Below are positions 33,368-42,972 of a stretch of 64,000 nucleotides of DNA, piece by piece. The notes beneath the pieces were generated by a model. The model was not told the DNA's origin and searched no databases. It was given only the letters and a program-made list of their open reading frames with translations. The stretch spans positions 1,798,001-1,862,000 of the forward strand of contig NZ_JBHRTO010000001.1 of assembly GCF_042646385.1 (NCBI RefSeq), in the 5' to 3' direction. The stretch comes from Cypionkella sinensis. GTDB taxonomy: Bacteria > Pseudomonadota > Alphaproteobacteria > Rhodobacterales > Rhodobacteraceae. The position numbers and the translations under genes are program-made. Position 1 is the stretch's first letter. Each line of letters starts with the position of its first letter.

Positions 33368-35038
33368 ATGACTTTTGTTTCCTATGCCCTCTACTTCGCC
33401 ACCCTGACAGCGCTTGGCCTTGGCCTTGCGGTCTGGATGCGCGCGGTGTTTGAGGCCCGCATCCCGGCATTGGCCGCCATCGACCGCGTTGTGCTGCGCA
33501 GTGCAGGCGTTGATCCTGACCGGCAGATGGGCTGGACCGCTTACGCGATGGCGGTGCTGGTGTTCAACTTGGCCGGGTTCGTGCTGCTCTACGCGCTGCT
33601 GCGCCTGCAAGGCTATCTGCCGCTGAATCCCGATGGCATTGGCGCGATGTCGCCTGACCTTGCCTTCAACACCGCGATCAGCTTTGTCACCAACACCAAC
33701 TGGCAGGCCTATTCCGGCGAGGCGCAACTAAGCTACCTGAGCCAGATGGCCGGGCTGACGGTGCAGAACTTTGTCTCGGCCGCGAGCGGCATGGCGGTGG
33801 GCGTCGCGGTGATCCGTGGCTTTACCGGCGCGAAGGACAGCGGGCTTGGCAACTTCTGGGCCGATATGACCCGCGCGACGCTGTGGATTTTGCTGCCGCT
33901 GTCGATCGTGCTGGCGCTGTTTCTGGCGCAGCAAGGTGTGCCGCAAACCCTGCTGGGGGCGGTTCACACGACGGGGGTTGAGGGCGCGCAGCAGATCATC
34001 CCGCGCGGCCCTGCGGCGGCGCAAATCGCCATCAAGCAACTGGGCACCAACGGCGGCGGCTTTTTCGGCGTGAACTCGGCGCATCCGTTTGAAAACCCGA
34101 CAGTTGCTTCGGACTTGGCGCAGTGTCTGTCAATCCTGCTGATCCCAGTGGCGTTCTGCTTTCTGTTCGGCGCGATGGCGCGTGACCGTCGCCAAGGCTG
34201 GGCGATCTTTGCGACCATGGGCATTCTGCTGCTGGCAGGGCTTGCGGTGGTGCATTTCTACGAGGCCGCAGGCAACCCGAGCCTTGGGCTGGGCGCGAAT
34301 ATGGAAGGCAAGGAAGCCCGGTTTGGCGCGATGCTGTCGTCGCTGTGGGCGGCCTCGACCACCGCCGCATCTAATGGGTCGGTCAACGCGATGCATGACA
34401 GCTTCATGCCGCTGTCGGGCATGGTGCTGATGGTGTTCATGCAGATTGGCGAGGTGATCTTTGGCGGCGTGGGATCTGGCCTTTATGGCATGCTGCTCTA
34501 TTGCATCATCGCGGTGTTTCTGGCCGGGCTGATGGTGGGCCGCACGCCCGAATACCTTGGCCGCAAGATCGAAGCGCGCGAGGTGACGCTGGCCGTCGTG
34601 GCGTTCCTGTCGATGCCGGTGGGGATTCTGGTGGTGGGCGCGCTGGCGGTGACGATGCCCAGCGCCGTGGCCGCGATCCAAGATCCCGGCCCGCATGGCT
34701 TTAGCGAAGTGCTCTATGCCTATTCCAGCGCCACCGGCAACAACGGCTCGGCGTTCGGTGGCTTTGGGGCCGCCCTGCCCTGGCACACCACGGCGATTGG
34801 TCTGGTGATGATCTTGGGGCGCTATGCGATGATCGTGCCGCTGCTGGCGATTGCAGGCTCGCTCAGCCGTAAGACCCGCGCCGAGGCCACCGCAGGCACC
34901 TTCCCCACGCATGGGCCGCTGTTTGTGACCCTGCTGATCCTGACCGTGCTGATCCTGGGCGCGCTGACCTTCTTTCCGGTGCTGGCCCTGGGGCCGATTG
35001 CGGAAGAAACCGCGCGCGCTGTAGGCCAAAGCTTTTAA
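33368..35038 (+). CDS. kdpA: Potassium-transporting ATPase subunit KdpA
   Basis: Channel-like, potassium-selective subunit of the high-affinity Kdp pump, 556 residues with about ten membrane segments. Four selectivity loops typical of the superfamily of K transporters are visible, including the TNTNWQAYSGE segment, LGTNGGGFFGVNSAHPFENP, and ATGNNGSAFGGF. The gene begins shortly after kdpF and is followed by kdpB 12 bases later. Confidence 0.96.
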   Translation: MTFVSYALYFATLTALGLGLAVWMRAVFEARIPALAAIDRVVLRSAGVDPDRQMGWTAYAMAVLVFNLAGFVLLYALLRLQGYLPLNPDGIGAMSPDLAFNTAISFVTNTNWQAYSGEAQLSYLSQMAGLTVQNFVSAASGMAVGVAVIRGFTGAKDSGLGNFWADMTRATLWILLPLSIVLALFLAQQGVPQTLLGAVHTTGVEGAQQIIPRGPAAAQIAIKQLGTNGGGFFGVNSAHPFENPTVASDLAQCLSILLIPVAFCFLFGAMARDRRQGWAIFATMGILLLAGLAVVHFYEAAGNPSLGLGANMEGKEARFGAMLSSLWAASTTAASNGSVNAMHDSFMPLSGMVLMVFMQIGEVIFGGVGSGLYGMLLYCIIAVFLAGLMVGRTPEYLGRKIEAREVTLAVVAFLSMPVGILVVGALAVTMPSAVAAIQDPGPHGFSEVLYAYSSATGNNGSAFGGFGAALPWHTTAIGLVMILGRYAMIVPLLAIAGSLSRKTRAEATAGTFPTHGPLFVTLLILTVLILGALTFFPVLALGPIAEETARAVGQSF

Positions 35039-35050
35039 GGACTTGAAATC

Positions 35051-37087
35051 ATGTCAAACTCTATCCCAACCGCGTCCTTGCGCGATCTGGCCCCGCAGGC
35101 CCTGCGGCAGACCTTTGTCAAGCTGAACCCGCGCGGCCTTGCCCGCAATCCGGTGATCTTCACCACTGCCATCGTGGCGGTGATGACCACCATCCTGTCG
35201 CTGCGCGATATTGCCAGCGGCACCACCGGCGGCTGGCAAGCGCTGCATATCTCGCTTTGGCTGTGGCTATGCGTGCTGTTTGCCAACTTTGCCGAGGCTT
35301 TGGCCGAGGGCCGTGGCAAGGCGCGCGCCGATACGCTGCGCGCCACCAAGACCTCGGGCTATGTCAAACGTCTGGAGGGGCCGCAAAGTGCCTTCGATGT
35401 GGCGCTGCTGACGCCGATTGACGAATTGCGCGCGGGCCAGTTCGTGCTGGTCGAGGCGGGCGACATCATTCCCACCGATGCCGAGGCCGTGCGCGGTGTG
35501 GCATCGGTGAACGAAAGTGCCATCACGGGCGAAAGTGCGCCCGTGATCCGCGAGGCGGGCGGGGATCGGTCGTCCGTCACCGGCGGCACCACCATCGTGT
35601 CGGATTGGCTGGTGCTGCGCATCACCGCCGAGCCCGGCAAAAGCTTTCTCGACCGCATGATTGCCATGGTCGAAGGCGCCGAGCGGCAAAAGACCCCGAA
35701 TGAAATCGCGTTGAACATCCTGCTGGCGGGGTTGACGCTGATCTTCCTGTTTGTCGTTGTCACCCTGCCCGCTTTTGCCAATTTCGCGGGCCTGAGCATC
35801 CCTGTCGTGGTGTTGGGTGCGCTGTTTGTCACGCTGATCCCCACCACCATCGGTGGCCTCTTGTCGGCAATCGGCATCGCCGGGATGGACCGTTTGGTGA
35901 AGTTCAACGTCATCGCCAAATCGGGCCGCGCGGTGGAAGCCGCAGGCGATGTCGACACGCTGCTGCTGGACAAGACCGGGACGATCACCTTCGGCAACCG
36001 TATGGCGGATGCGCTGATCCCCGCCCCCGGCGTGGATATGGCCGCATTGGCCGAGGCCGCCTATCTGGCCTCGCTTGCCGACGAGACGCCCGAGGGCCGC
36101 TCGATTGTCGAGAAAGCCCGCAGCCTGCTGGGCCGCGACCTTGCCCTGCCCGCGGATGCGGCGGCGGTGGAGTTCACCGCGCAAACCCGGCTGTCGGGGT
36201 TGGATCTGGCCGATGGCACCAGCTTGCGCAAGGGGGCGATTGATGCGGTGGTGCGGCTGACCGGGCAAAGCCCTGCCGCAGCGCTGGCGCAGGATATTGA
36301 TGCGATTGCACGATCAGGCGGCACGCCGCTGCTGGTGGCCAAGGGTATGAATATTCTGGGTGCGGTGCATCTGAAAGACGTGGTGAAACCCGGCGTGCGC
36401 GAACGCTTTGCCGAGTTGCGCGCCATGGGCATCCGCACGGTGATGATCACCGGCGACAATCCCTTGACCGCTGCTGCGATTGCCGCCGAGGCCGGTGTGG
36501 ATGATTTCCTTGCCGAAGCCACGCCCGAGATGAAGCTGGACCTGATCCGGCGTGAACAATCGGGGGGTCGTCTGGTCGCGATGTGCGGCGACGGTTCCAA
36601 CGACGCGCCTGCTTTGGCGCAGGCCGATGTGGGCGTGGCGATGAACGCAGGCACCCCTGCCGCGAAAGAGGCGGCCAACCTGATCGACTTGGATAGCGAT
36701 CCGACCAAGCTGATCGAGATCGTCATGGTCGGCAAAGAGCTGTTGATCTCGCGCGGATCACTGACCACGTTTTCCATCGCCAACGACGTGGCGAAATACT
36801 TCGCCATCCTGCCCGCGCTGTTTGTCGGGGCCTATCCTGGCCTTGGCGTGCTGAACATCATGGGGCTGGCCTCGCCGAATTCGGCGATCCTGTCGGCGGT
36901 GATCTTCAACGCGCTGATCCTGATTGCGCTGGTGCCGCTGGCCCTGCGCGGGGTGAAATACCGCCCCTCAAGCGCCGCCGTGCTGCTGCGGCGCAACCTG
37001 CTGATCTATGGCTTGGGTGGTCTGATCGTGCCGTTCTTTGGCATCAAGGCCATCGACCTTGCCCTTGTCGCGCTGCATCTGGCCTAA
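35051..37087 (+). CDS. kdpB: Potassium-transporting ATPase ATP-binding subunit KdpB
   Basis: P-type ATPase subunit of 678 residues that drives KdpA. The phosphorylation site is LLLDKTGTITFGNR, the actuator loop is NESAITGESAPV, and the hinge MCGDGSNDAPALAQADVGVAM is intact. The length matches the family. It is followed ten bases later by kdpC. Confidence 0.97.
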   Translation: MSNSIPTASLRDLAPQALRQTFVKLNPRGLARNPVIFTTAIVAVMTTILSLRDIASGTTGGWQALHISLWLWLCVLFANFAEALAEGRGKARADTLRATKTSGYVKRLEGPQSAFDVALLTPIDELRAGQFVLVEAGDIIPTDAEAVRGVASVNESAITGESAPVIREAGGDRSSVTGGTTIVSDWLVLRITAEPGKSFLDRMIAMVEGAERQKTPNEIALNILLAGLTLIFLFVVVTLPAFANFAGLSIPVVVLGALFVTLIPTTIGGLLSAIGIAGMDRLVKFNVIAKSGRAVEAAGDVDTLLLDKTGTITFGNRMADALIPAPGVDMAALAEAAYLASLADETPEGRSIVEKARSLLGRDLALPADAAAVEFTAQTRLSGLDLADGTSLRKGAIDAVVRLTGQSPAAALAQDIDAIARSGGTPLLVAKGMNILGAVHLKDVVKPGVRERFAELRAMGIRTVMITGDNPLTAAAIAAEAGVDDFLAEATPEMKLDLIRREQSGGRLVAMCGDGSNDAPALAQADVGVAMNAGTPAAKEAANLIDLDSDPTKLIEIVMVGKELLISRGSLTTFSIANDVAKYFAILPALFVGAYPGLGVLNIMGLASPNSAILSAVIFNALILIALVPLALRGVKYRPSSAAVLLRRNLLIYGLGGLIVPFFGIKAIDLALVALHLA

Positions 37088-37097
37088 GGAATCCATC

Positions 37098-37664
37098 ATG
37101 TTGACCCATCTTCGCCCCGCCATCACCCTGACACTGGGCTTTACCGTGCTGACCGGCCTCGCCTATCCCTTGGCGATCACCGGGGCGGCGCAAGCGCTGT
37201 TTCCCGCACAGGCAAATGGCAGCTTTGTCGAGAAAGACGGCGCGGTTGTCGGCTCTGCGCTGATCGCGCAAGCCTTCACCGGGGCGGGCTATCTGCACCC
37301 GCGCCCCTCGGCGTCAGACTACGGCGCAACACCTTCGGGCGCGTCGAACCTTGGCCCCACCAATGCCGCGCTGATCGCCAGCGTGGCCGAGCGCCGCGCG
37401 GCTTATCGGGCCGAGAATGGGGTTGATGCCCCGATTGACGCGGTGACGGCATCGGCTTCGGGCCTTGATCCTGACATCAGCCCGGAAAATGCCGCCGCCC
37501 AAGCCGCGCGCATTGCCACCGCGCGCAACGCCGATCCTGCTGCCGTGCAGGCGCTGATCGCCCAGCACACCCAAGCCCCGCTGCTGGGGCTGTATGGCGA
37601 TCCGGTGGTGAATGTGCTGCAATCCAACCTCGCGCTGGATGCAAGCTTTCCGCTGCCGAAATGA
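37098..37664 (+). CDS. kdpC: Potassium-transporting ATPase subunit KdpC
   Basis: A 188-residue subunit with one N-terminal membrane helix and a periplasmic domain that assists KdpAB assembly and potassium affinity. The family patterns TGLAYPLAITGAAQALFP, then FHPR-like YLHPRPSASDYGA, NLGPTNAAL and DAVTASASGLDPDISPENAA are all present. The start is the ATG after the kdpB stop; a longer in-frame start lies inside kdpB and is not supported. It is the last gene of the pump operon. Confidence 0.95.
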   Translation: MLTHLRPAITLTLGFTVLTGLAYPLAITGAAQALFPAQANGSFVEKDGAVVGSALIAQAFTGAGYLHPRPSASDYGATPSGASNLGPTNAALIASVAERRAAYRAENGVDAPIDAVTASASGLDPDISPENAAAQAARIATARNADPAAVQALIAQHTQAPLLGLYGDPVVNVLQSNLALDASFPLPK

Positions 37665-37669
37665 TCCGC

Positions 37670-38188
37670 TCAGCGCATCAGATCAGCCTCGCTCCAACCA
37701 AGGGCGGCCATGTCCGCCGCCCTTGCGCCCGCATCGTCGCCGACGATGAACTCGTCCAACTGCGGCGGCGCGATGGGGGTCGAGGACAGCATCGCATGCA
37801 CTTGGCCGCGGTGGTGAGTCTGGTGCTGAAACAGATGCGACAGCAGATCGTCGGCGCGGTCGTGTTGGCTGCGCGTGCCGCGATCGACGCGGACAACGCG
37901 GGCCAGATCCTCGGGCTGCAACCGATCCACCAGCGCCAGCAACCGCGCGTCACTGTTGGCTTGCGCCTGCACCAAAGCCGCAAGCGTCAGCAATCCGCGT
38001 GCCTCGTCCAGTGCTGCGGTGTCCAACGCGTTGCCTTCCAAGGCGTTGATATAAAATCGATCCACCAGCAGAATATGGTTCAACGTCGCACGGATCGAGG
38101 GGAAAAAACTTGCGCGGGGCGCTGCGTAATCCGCAGCGGAAAGCCCCGCGCAGGCGCCGTGCAAGCGGTGGTTGGCAAGCCGGTTCAT
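37670..38188 (-). CDS. DinB-family protein between kdpC and kdpD
   Basis: A 172-residue four-helix protein of the DinB superfamily. Putative metal-binding histidines are in LNHILLVDRF near the N-terminus and in the HQTHHRGQVHAML motif, the usual HxxxH pair of this fold. Members include thiol-dependent transferases and stress-induced proteins of unknown role. It lies on the opposite strand, converging on kdpC with a 5-base gap and separating the pump genes from kdpDE. The start ATG is the most probable but lacks a strong ribosome binding site. Confidence 0.8.
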   Translation of the reverse strand: MNRLANHRLHGACAGLSAADYAAPRASFFPSIRATLNHILLVDRFYINALEGNALDTAALDEARGLLTLAALVQAQANSDARLLALVDRLQPEDLARVVRVDRGTRSQHDRADDLLSHLFQHQTHHRGQVHAMLSSTPIAPPQLDEFIVGDDAGARAADMAALGWSEADLMR

Positions 38189-38317
38189 TTGCGCCAGTTT
38201 ACGCCAGACACGGCAGGGGTCAGGGGATGATGCAGACAAGACCGTTCCTCCATTACGCCGCACAATGTTACCGCAGCCCGCGCCCTGCGACCAGAGCGCG
38301 CGCGATCGGGGGTCCGC

Positions 38318-40984
38318 ATGGCTGACGAAGGCATCCGCCCCTCGCCCACCGCCCTGCTGGAGCGTGCCAATCGCGAAGGCCGTGGGCGGCTGAAGATCTT
38401 CATCGGCGCAGCCCCCGGCGTGGGCAAGACATGGTCTATGCTGGACGACGGCCACCGCGAATGGGCCAAGGGTGTCGATGTGCTGGCCGCCGTGATCGAA
38501 ACACATGGCCGTGCCGAAACCGAGGCCAAGCTGGCCGATCTGCCGCTGCTGCCCCGCAAGCCCGTGCTGTATAAAAACCGCGCGCTGACCGAGATGGATC
38601 TGGATGCGCTGCTGGCCCGCCGCCCGGAACTGGCGCTGATTGATGAGTTGGCCCACACCAATGCCGAAGGTGGTCGCCACGAAAAGCGCTGGCAAGACGT
38701 GGCCGAGGTGCTGGCGGCGGGCATCAATGTCTATACCACGCTGAACATCCAACACATTGAAACCCTGAACGAAACCGTCGCCCGCATCACCGGCGTGCGC
38801 GTGCGCGAAACCGTCCCCGATCAGGTGCTGGAACTGGCCGATGAGATCGAACTGATCGACCTTCCGCCCGATGAGTTGCTTGAACGCCTGAAGGCCGGGA
38901 AAATCTACCCGCAGGATCAGGCCGCCCGCGCGCTGACCTCGTTCTTCATCAAGGGCAATCTGACCGCGCTGCGCGAACTGGCGATGCGCACCGCCGCCGA
39001 CCGGGTGGATGCGCAACTGCGCGAGCATATGGCCGCCAATGCCATCGAAGGCCCCTGGCCCACGCAGGAACGCATCCTCGTCTGTCTGAACGACAGCCCC
39101 GCCGCGCGTGAGGCGATCCGGGTCGCCAAACGCGCCGCCGACCGCGCCCGCGCCGACTGGATCGCGGTCAACGTCACCTCGGCCCGCCAGCAAGATCTGG
39201 CCGAGGCCCCGCGTGACCGGATTTCCAACGCGCTGCGGTTGGCGGAACGTCTGGGGGCCGAGGTGGCCACCATCGAGGCAGATGGCAATACCGCCGAAAC
39301 CATCCTGTCCTACGCCCGCACCCGCAACGTGCGCCGCATCATCGTCGGCTACCCCCGGCAGCGCGGCTTCCTGACCCGCTGGCTGCAAGAAGACGTGGTG
39401 CAACACCTGATGCGCGGCGCGGGGTCGTTCGAGATCACCGTCGCCTCGCAGCCCGATGAACGGCTGGCCGCACAGCCGCCACGCTTCAGCCTTGCCCGCC
39501 CGACCTTGCGCGGCGTGACCGAGGCTTTGGGCATCACCCTGCTGGCCAATTTTGCCGCAGCCCTGGCCGACCGGCTGTTTCCCGTCGCCTCGCTGTCGGT
39601 GATCTTCATGACGGCGGTGGTGATCGTGGCGGCGCGGCAGGGCAACCTGCCTGCGATCATCGCCTCGGTTCTGGGGTTTTTCTCGTATGATTTCTTCTTC
39701 GTCGATCCCCGCCGCACCTTCACCATCACCGACCGCAGCGAAGTGCTGACGCTGTGTTTGTTCCTTGTCGCCTCGCTGATCACTGGCACGCTGGCCGCGC
39801 GCCTGCGCCACCGCGCCCGCGTGCAAACCGAAATCGCCGACCGCACCAACAAGCTATATGATTTCAGCCGCAAGGTCGCCGCCGCCGCCCAGCGCGATGA
39901 TCTGATCTGGGCGGTGGTAAGCCATGTCGCTGTCACCCTGCGCTGCGAAAGCATCCTGCTGATGCCCGATGCGGCCGAGGTGCTGCATGTGGTGGGCGGC
40001 TTTCCCCCCGAAGACCAGCTTGAGGTGCGTGACCAGACCGCCGCGCAATTCGCCTGGGAAAAGGGCCAGCCTGCGGGCCGCGATTCAGATACCCTGCCCA
40101 CGGCGCGGTGGTATTTCATGCCGCTGAAAACCACCGAGCATCGGCTGGGCGTGTTGGGCATTGCCTTTCCCGATGATGGCGCGCTGACCCGGCTGGATCA
40201 GCGGCTGATGGATGCGCTGTGCGATCAGATCGTGTTGGCGCTGGAACGGCTGCGGCTGAGCGAAGACCTTGCCACCACCCGGCTTGCGACCGAGACTGAA
40301 CGGCTGCGCACGGCGCTGCTGTCGTCGGTCAGCCATGATCTGCGCACGCCGCTTGTCACCATCATCGGCGCCGCTGGCAGTTTGACCGAGGCCAGCGACC
40401 TGCCCGACACCAGCCGGTTAGAGCTGGCCGAACTGATCCGCGAGGAAGGCGAGCGGCTGGACCGTTATGTGCAAAACCTGCTCGACATGACGCGGCTTGG
40501 CCACGGGGCGCTGCGCCCGCATCTGGGGCCTGTCGATCTGGCCGAGGTGATCGGTTCTGCCCGCCACCGGATGCGCGCCATCCTGCGGGCGCATCCGCTG
40601 ACCACCGATCTGCCCGCCCTGCCCCCGGTGCAGGCCGACCCGGTGCTGCTAGAACAGGTGCTGTTCAACATCATCGACAACGCCGCGAAATATGCGCCCG
40701 ATGGGTCCGAGATCACGCTTGCCGCCGAAGCCCACGGCAGCCTTGTCACTCTGAGCATCGCCGACAGTGGCCCCGGCATCCCCGCCGAGGACCGCGCACG
40801 GATTTTCGAGATGTTCTACCGCGTCGAAGGCGGCGACCGGCAGCGCGCAGGCACCGGCCTTGGCCTTGCGATCTGCAAGGGCTTGATCGAGGCGATGGGC
40901 GGCAGCATCCGTGCCGAAGCCACATGGCCAAACGGCACGGGCACGCGTATCGTGATCACGCTGCAAATCCACCCCACGCCCTGA
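38318..40984 (+). CDS. kdpD: Osmosensitive K+ channel sensor histidine kinase KdpD
   Basis: Sensor kinase of 888 residues. The N-terminal KdpD domain starts GRLKIFIGAAPGVGKTWSML, with a P-loop, and shows the LIDELAHTNAEGGRHEKRW motif; a USP-like domain follows. Four membrane helices lie around residues 400-500 (DRLFPVASLSVIFMTAVVIV, then FFSYDFFFVDPRRTFTI), then a GAF-like region, HisKA (SSVSHDLRTPLVTIIGAAGS) and HATPase_c (NIIDNAAKYA, DSGPGI). It senses potassium limitation or turgor and phosphorylates KdpE, whose gene is 6 bases downstream. Confidence 0.95.
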   Translation: MADEGIRPSPTALLERANREGRGRLKIFIGAAPGVGKTWSMLDDGHREWAKGVDVLAAVIETHGRAETEAKLADLPLLPRKPVLYKNRALTEMDLDALLARRPELALIDELAHTNAEGGRHEKRWQDVAEVLAAGINVYTTLNIQHIETLNETVARITGVRVRETVPDQVLELADEIELIDLPPDELLERLKAGKIYPQDQAARALTSFFIKGNLTALRELAMRTAADRVDAQLREHMAANAIEGPWPTQERILVCLNDSPAAREAIRVAKRAADRARADWIAVNVTSARQQDLAEAPRDRISNALRLAERLGAEVATIEADGNTAETILSYARTRNVRRIIVGYPRQRGFLTRWLQEDVVQHLMRGAGSFEITVASQPDERLAAQPPRFSLARPTLRGVTEALGITLLANFAAALADRLFPVASLSVIFMTAVVIVAARQGNLPAIIASVLGFFSYDFFFVDPRRTFTITDRSEVLTLCLFLVASLITGTLAARLRHRARVQTEIADRTNKLYDFSRKVAAAAQRDDLIWAVVSHVAVTLRCESILLMPDAAEVLHVVGGFPPEDQLEVRDQTAAQFAWEKGQPAGRDSDTLPTARWYFMPLKTTEHRLGVLGIAFPDDGALTRLDQRLMDALCDQIVLALERLRLSEDLATTRLATETERLRTALLSSVSHDLRTPLVTIIGAAGSLTEASDLPDTSRLELAELIREEGERLDRYVQNLLDMTRLGHGALRPHLGPVDLAEVIGSARHRMRAILRAHPLTTDLPALPPVQADPVLLEQVLFNIIDNAAKYAPDGSEITLAAEAHGSLVTLSIADSGPGIPAEDRARIFEMFYRVEGGDRQRAGTGLGLAICKGLIEAMGGSIRAEATWPNGTGTRIVITLQIHPTP

Positions 40985-40990
40985 GCCACC

Positions 40991-41689
40991 ATGACCGCCG
41001 CCCGCATCCTGATCATCGACGACGAAGCCCCGATCCGCCGCTTTCTGCGCGTGGCGCTGGAATCGGATGGCCATGACGTGATCGAGGCCGCCACCGCCCG
41101 CGATGGCCTGCGCACCGCAGCCCGTGAAACCCCCGCCCTTGTGATCCTTGATCTGGGCCTGCCCGATGCCGACGGCCTTTCGGTGCTGCGCGATCTGCGC
41201 GGGTGGAGTGCGGTGCCCGTGCTGATCTTGTCGGTGCGCGCGGATGAAGCGGGCAAGGTGGCCGCTTTGGATGCAGGCGCGCAGGATTACGTGGTCAAAC
41301 CCTTCAGCGTGAAAGAGTTGCTGGCCCGTGTCCGCAGCCTTCTGCGTGACCGCAGCCCTGGTGACACGGCCCCCGCACTGATCACCGCAGGCGATCTGCG
41401 CATCGACGCCGCCTTGCACCTTGTCAGCCAGAACGGCACCGCTTTGCATCTGACCAAACGCGAGTTTGACATGCTGTGGATGCTTGCCTCCAACGCTGGG
41501 CGGTTGGTGACGCAGGCGATGATCCTGCAAGCATTGTGGGGACCGGCGCATGTCGAGGACAGCCAGTATCTGCGCGTGTTCATCCGCCAGTTGCGCGCCA
41601 AACTCGGCGATGATGCCGCCAACCCGCGCTATATCATGACCGAACCCGGCGTCGGGTATCGCTTTATCGCACCGCCCGAGGCCGTCTGA
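40991..41689 (+). CDS. kdpE: KDP operon response regulator KdpE
   Basis: OmpR-family response regulator, 232 residues. Receiver: D12/D13-type acidic pocket in ILIIDDEAPIRRFL, phospho-aspartate in LVILDLGLPDADG, and lysine in YVVKPFSVKE. The C-terminal winged helix reads LTKREFDMLWMLASNAGRLV then SQYLRVFIRQLRAKLGDD. It should activate the kdp operon about 8 kb upstream; the direct repeat at 33087-33106 is a candidate binding site. Confidence 0.95.
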   Translation: MTAARILIIDDEAPIRRFLRVALESDGHDVIEAATARDGLRTAARETPALVILDLGLPDADGLSVLRDLRGWSAVPVLILSVRADEAGKVAALDAGAQDYVVKPFSVKELLARVRSLLRDRSPGDTAPALITAGDLRIDAALHLVSQNGTALHLTKREFDMLWMLASNAGRLVTQAMILQALWGPAHVEDSQYLRVFIRQLRAKLGDDAANPRYIMTEPGVGYRFIAPPEAV

Positions 41690-41796
41690 TCCCCACCCAT
41701 CTGATCCCCGCCCATCGTCAGAACACATCAGGCGTGGTTGGCAATCGGCACGGCGCTGCTTTAGCGTGGCACGAAAGCAAAAGGATGGGACAACCG

Positions 41797-42783
41797 ATGG
41801 CTGAAAAACTGCGCTGGGGGATTCTGGCAACCGGCTGGATCGCCGAATTGTTCGTGAAAGACCTGCAACTCACCGGGCATAGTGTGACTGCGGTCGGCTC
41901 ACGCACCTCCGCCCGCGCGCAAGCCTTTGCCAGCGCGTTCAACATCCCCACCGCCCATGGCAGCTACGAGGCGCTCGCCGCCGATCCGAATGTTGACATC
42001 GTGTATATCGCCACCCCGCACCCGCAGCATCACGCGAACGCCATGATGGCACTGCAAGCAGGCAAGCATATCCTTGTCGAAAAGCCATTCACCATCAACG
42101 CGGTCGAAGCGGCCGAGGTGGTGGCCCTTGCCCGCAGCAAAGGCCTGCTGGTGCTGGAAGCGATGTGGACGCGGTTTCTGCCGCATATCTGCCGGATGCG
42201 CGAGATCATCGCGGCGGGCACGATTGGCGAGGTCCGCTCGATCACCGCAGACCATCGCCAGCACCTGTCCGATGACCCCAAACACCGGCTGAACGATCTG
42301 GCCTTGGGCGGCGGGGCTTTGCTGGATCTGGCGATCTATCCGATTTCGCTGACTTGGGACATTCTGGGCAAACCCGACCACCTGCACGCCACCGCGACCT
42401 TCCGCGCCACCGGGGCCGATGCACAGGTGGCGACGGTGTTCCACTATGCTTCGGGCGCGATTGCGACCACGCTGTCATCCTCTGACAGCGCCGGGCCAAA
42501 CCGCGCCGCCATTGTCGGCACCAAGGGCCGGATTGAGATTGATCGGGTCTGGTATGAACCCAGCAGCTTTCGCGTCTATGACAACGACAATGCCCTGATC
42601 GAAACCTGCGCCCCAGCCCGCATCGGCCGCGGCATGCAGTTTCAGGCGGATGAGGTGGAACGCCTGATCGCCGCAGGCCAGACCGAAAGCGCCATCCTGC
42701 CCCCCGATGAAACCGTGCAGATCATGCAAACGCTGGACGCCCTGCGCGCCCAGATCGGCCTGCGCTATCCAAGCGAAAGCTAA
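41797..42783 (+). CDS. Gfo/Idh/MocA-family NAD(P)-dependent oxidoreductase
   Basis: Cytoplasmic dehydrogenase of 328 residues. The Rossmann motif is GILATGWIAELFVKDL near the N-terminus, followed by IATPHPQHHANAMMALQAGK and the catalytic EKPF. A C-terminal alpha/beta domain binds a sugar or cyclitol-type substrate. The ATG with GGGA 6 bases upstream is chosen over an ATG four codons earlier that lacks spacing for a ribosome binding site. It is monocistronic and no neighbour suggests a pathway. Confidence 0.85.
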   Translation: MAEKLRWGILATGWIAELFVKDLQLTGHSVTAVGSRTSARAQAFASAFNIPTAHGSYEALAADPNVDIVYIATPHPQHHANAMMALQAGKHILVEKPFTINAVEAAEVVALARSKGLLVLEAMWTRFLPHICRMREIIAAGTIGEVRSITADHRQHLSDDPKHRLNDLALGGGALLDLAIYPISLTWDILGKPDHLHATATFRATGADAQVATVFHYASGAIATTLSSSDSAGPNRAAIVGTKGRIEIDRVWYEPSSFRVYDNDNALIETCAPARIGRGMQFQADEVERLIAAGQTESAILPPDETVQIMQTLDALRAQIGLRYPSES

Positions 42784-42801
42784 CCCCCCAGAAAAGCCGA
42801 A

Positions 42802-42940
42802 GGCGATGGCACCCCAGATGCCACCGCCCTTGGTTGGGGAAAAAATTGCTTGATCGTCAAAGGTTTCAGCTAAGCGTCTCGTTCTATGCCTAAGGTGATA
42901 GGCCAACCGACGACCCTGCCGCATACCCAAATTGCGGTAG
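42802..42940. repeat. Dispersed roughly 137-bp element, copy A (downstream of ppk2)
   Basis: Direct repeat of 44105-44239. It opens with the hairpin GGCGATGGCA-CCCCAGA-TGCCACCGCC, continues with GGGGAAAAA and GTCAAAGGTT, and ends with the short dyad CCGCATACCCAAATTGCGG then TAG. It lies between the oxidoreductase gene and the 3' end of ppk2. Confidence 0.75.
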
Positions 42941-42972
42941 GGCCGCAAAAAAGCCGCAAAACTTTTCCGGCC

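Noticed and set aside
38189..39826. N-terminal extension of the dinB-like frame to more than 700 residues
   Set aside because: The extension is antisense to kdpD; only the last 172 codons encode a DinB fold with its own start.
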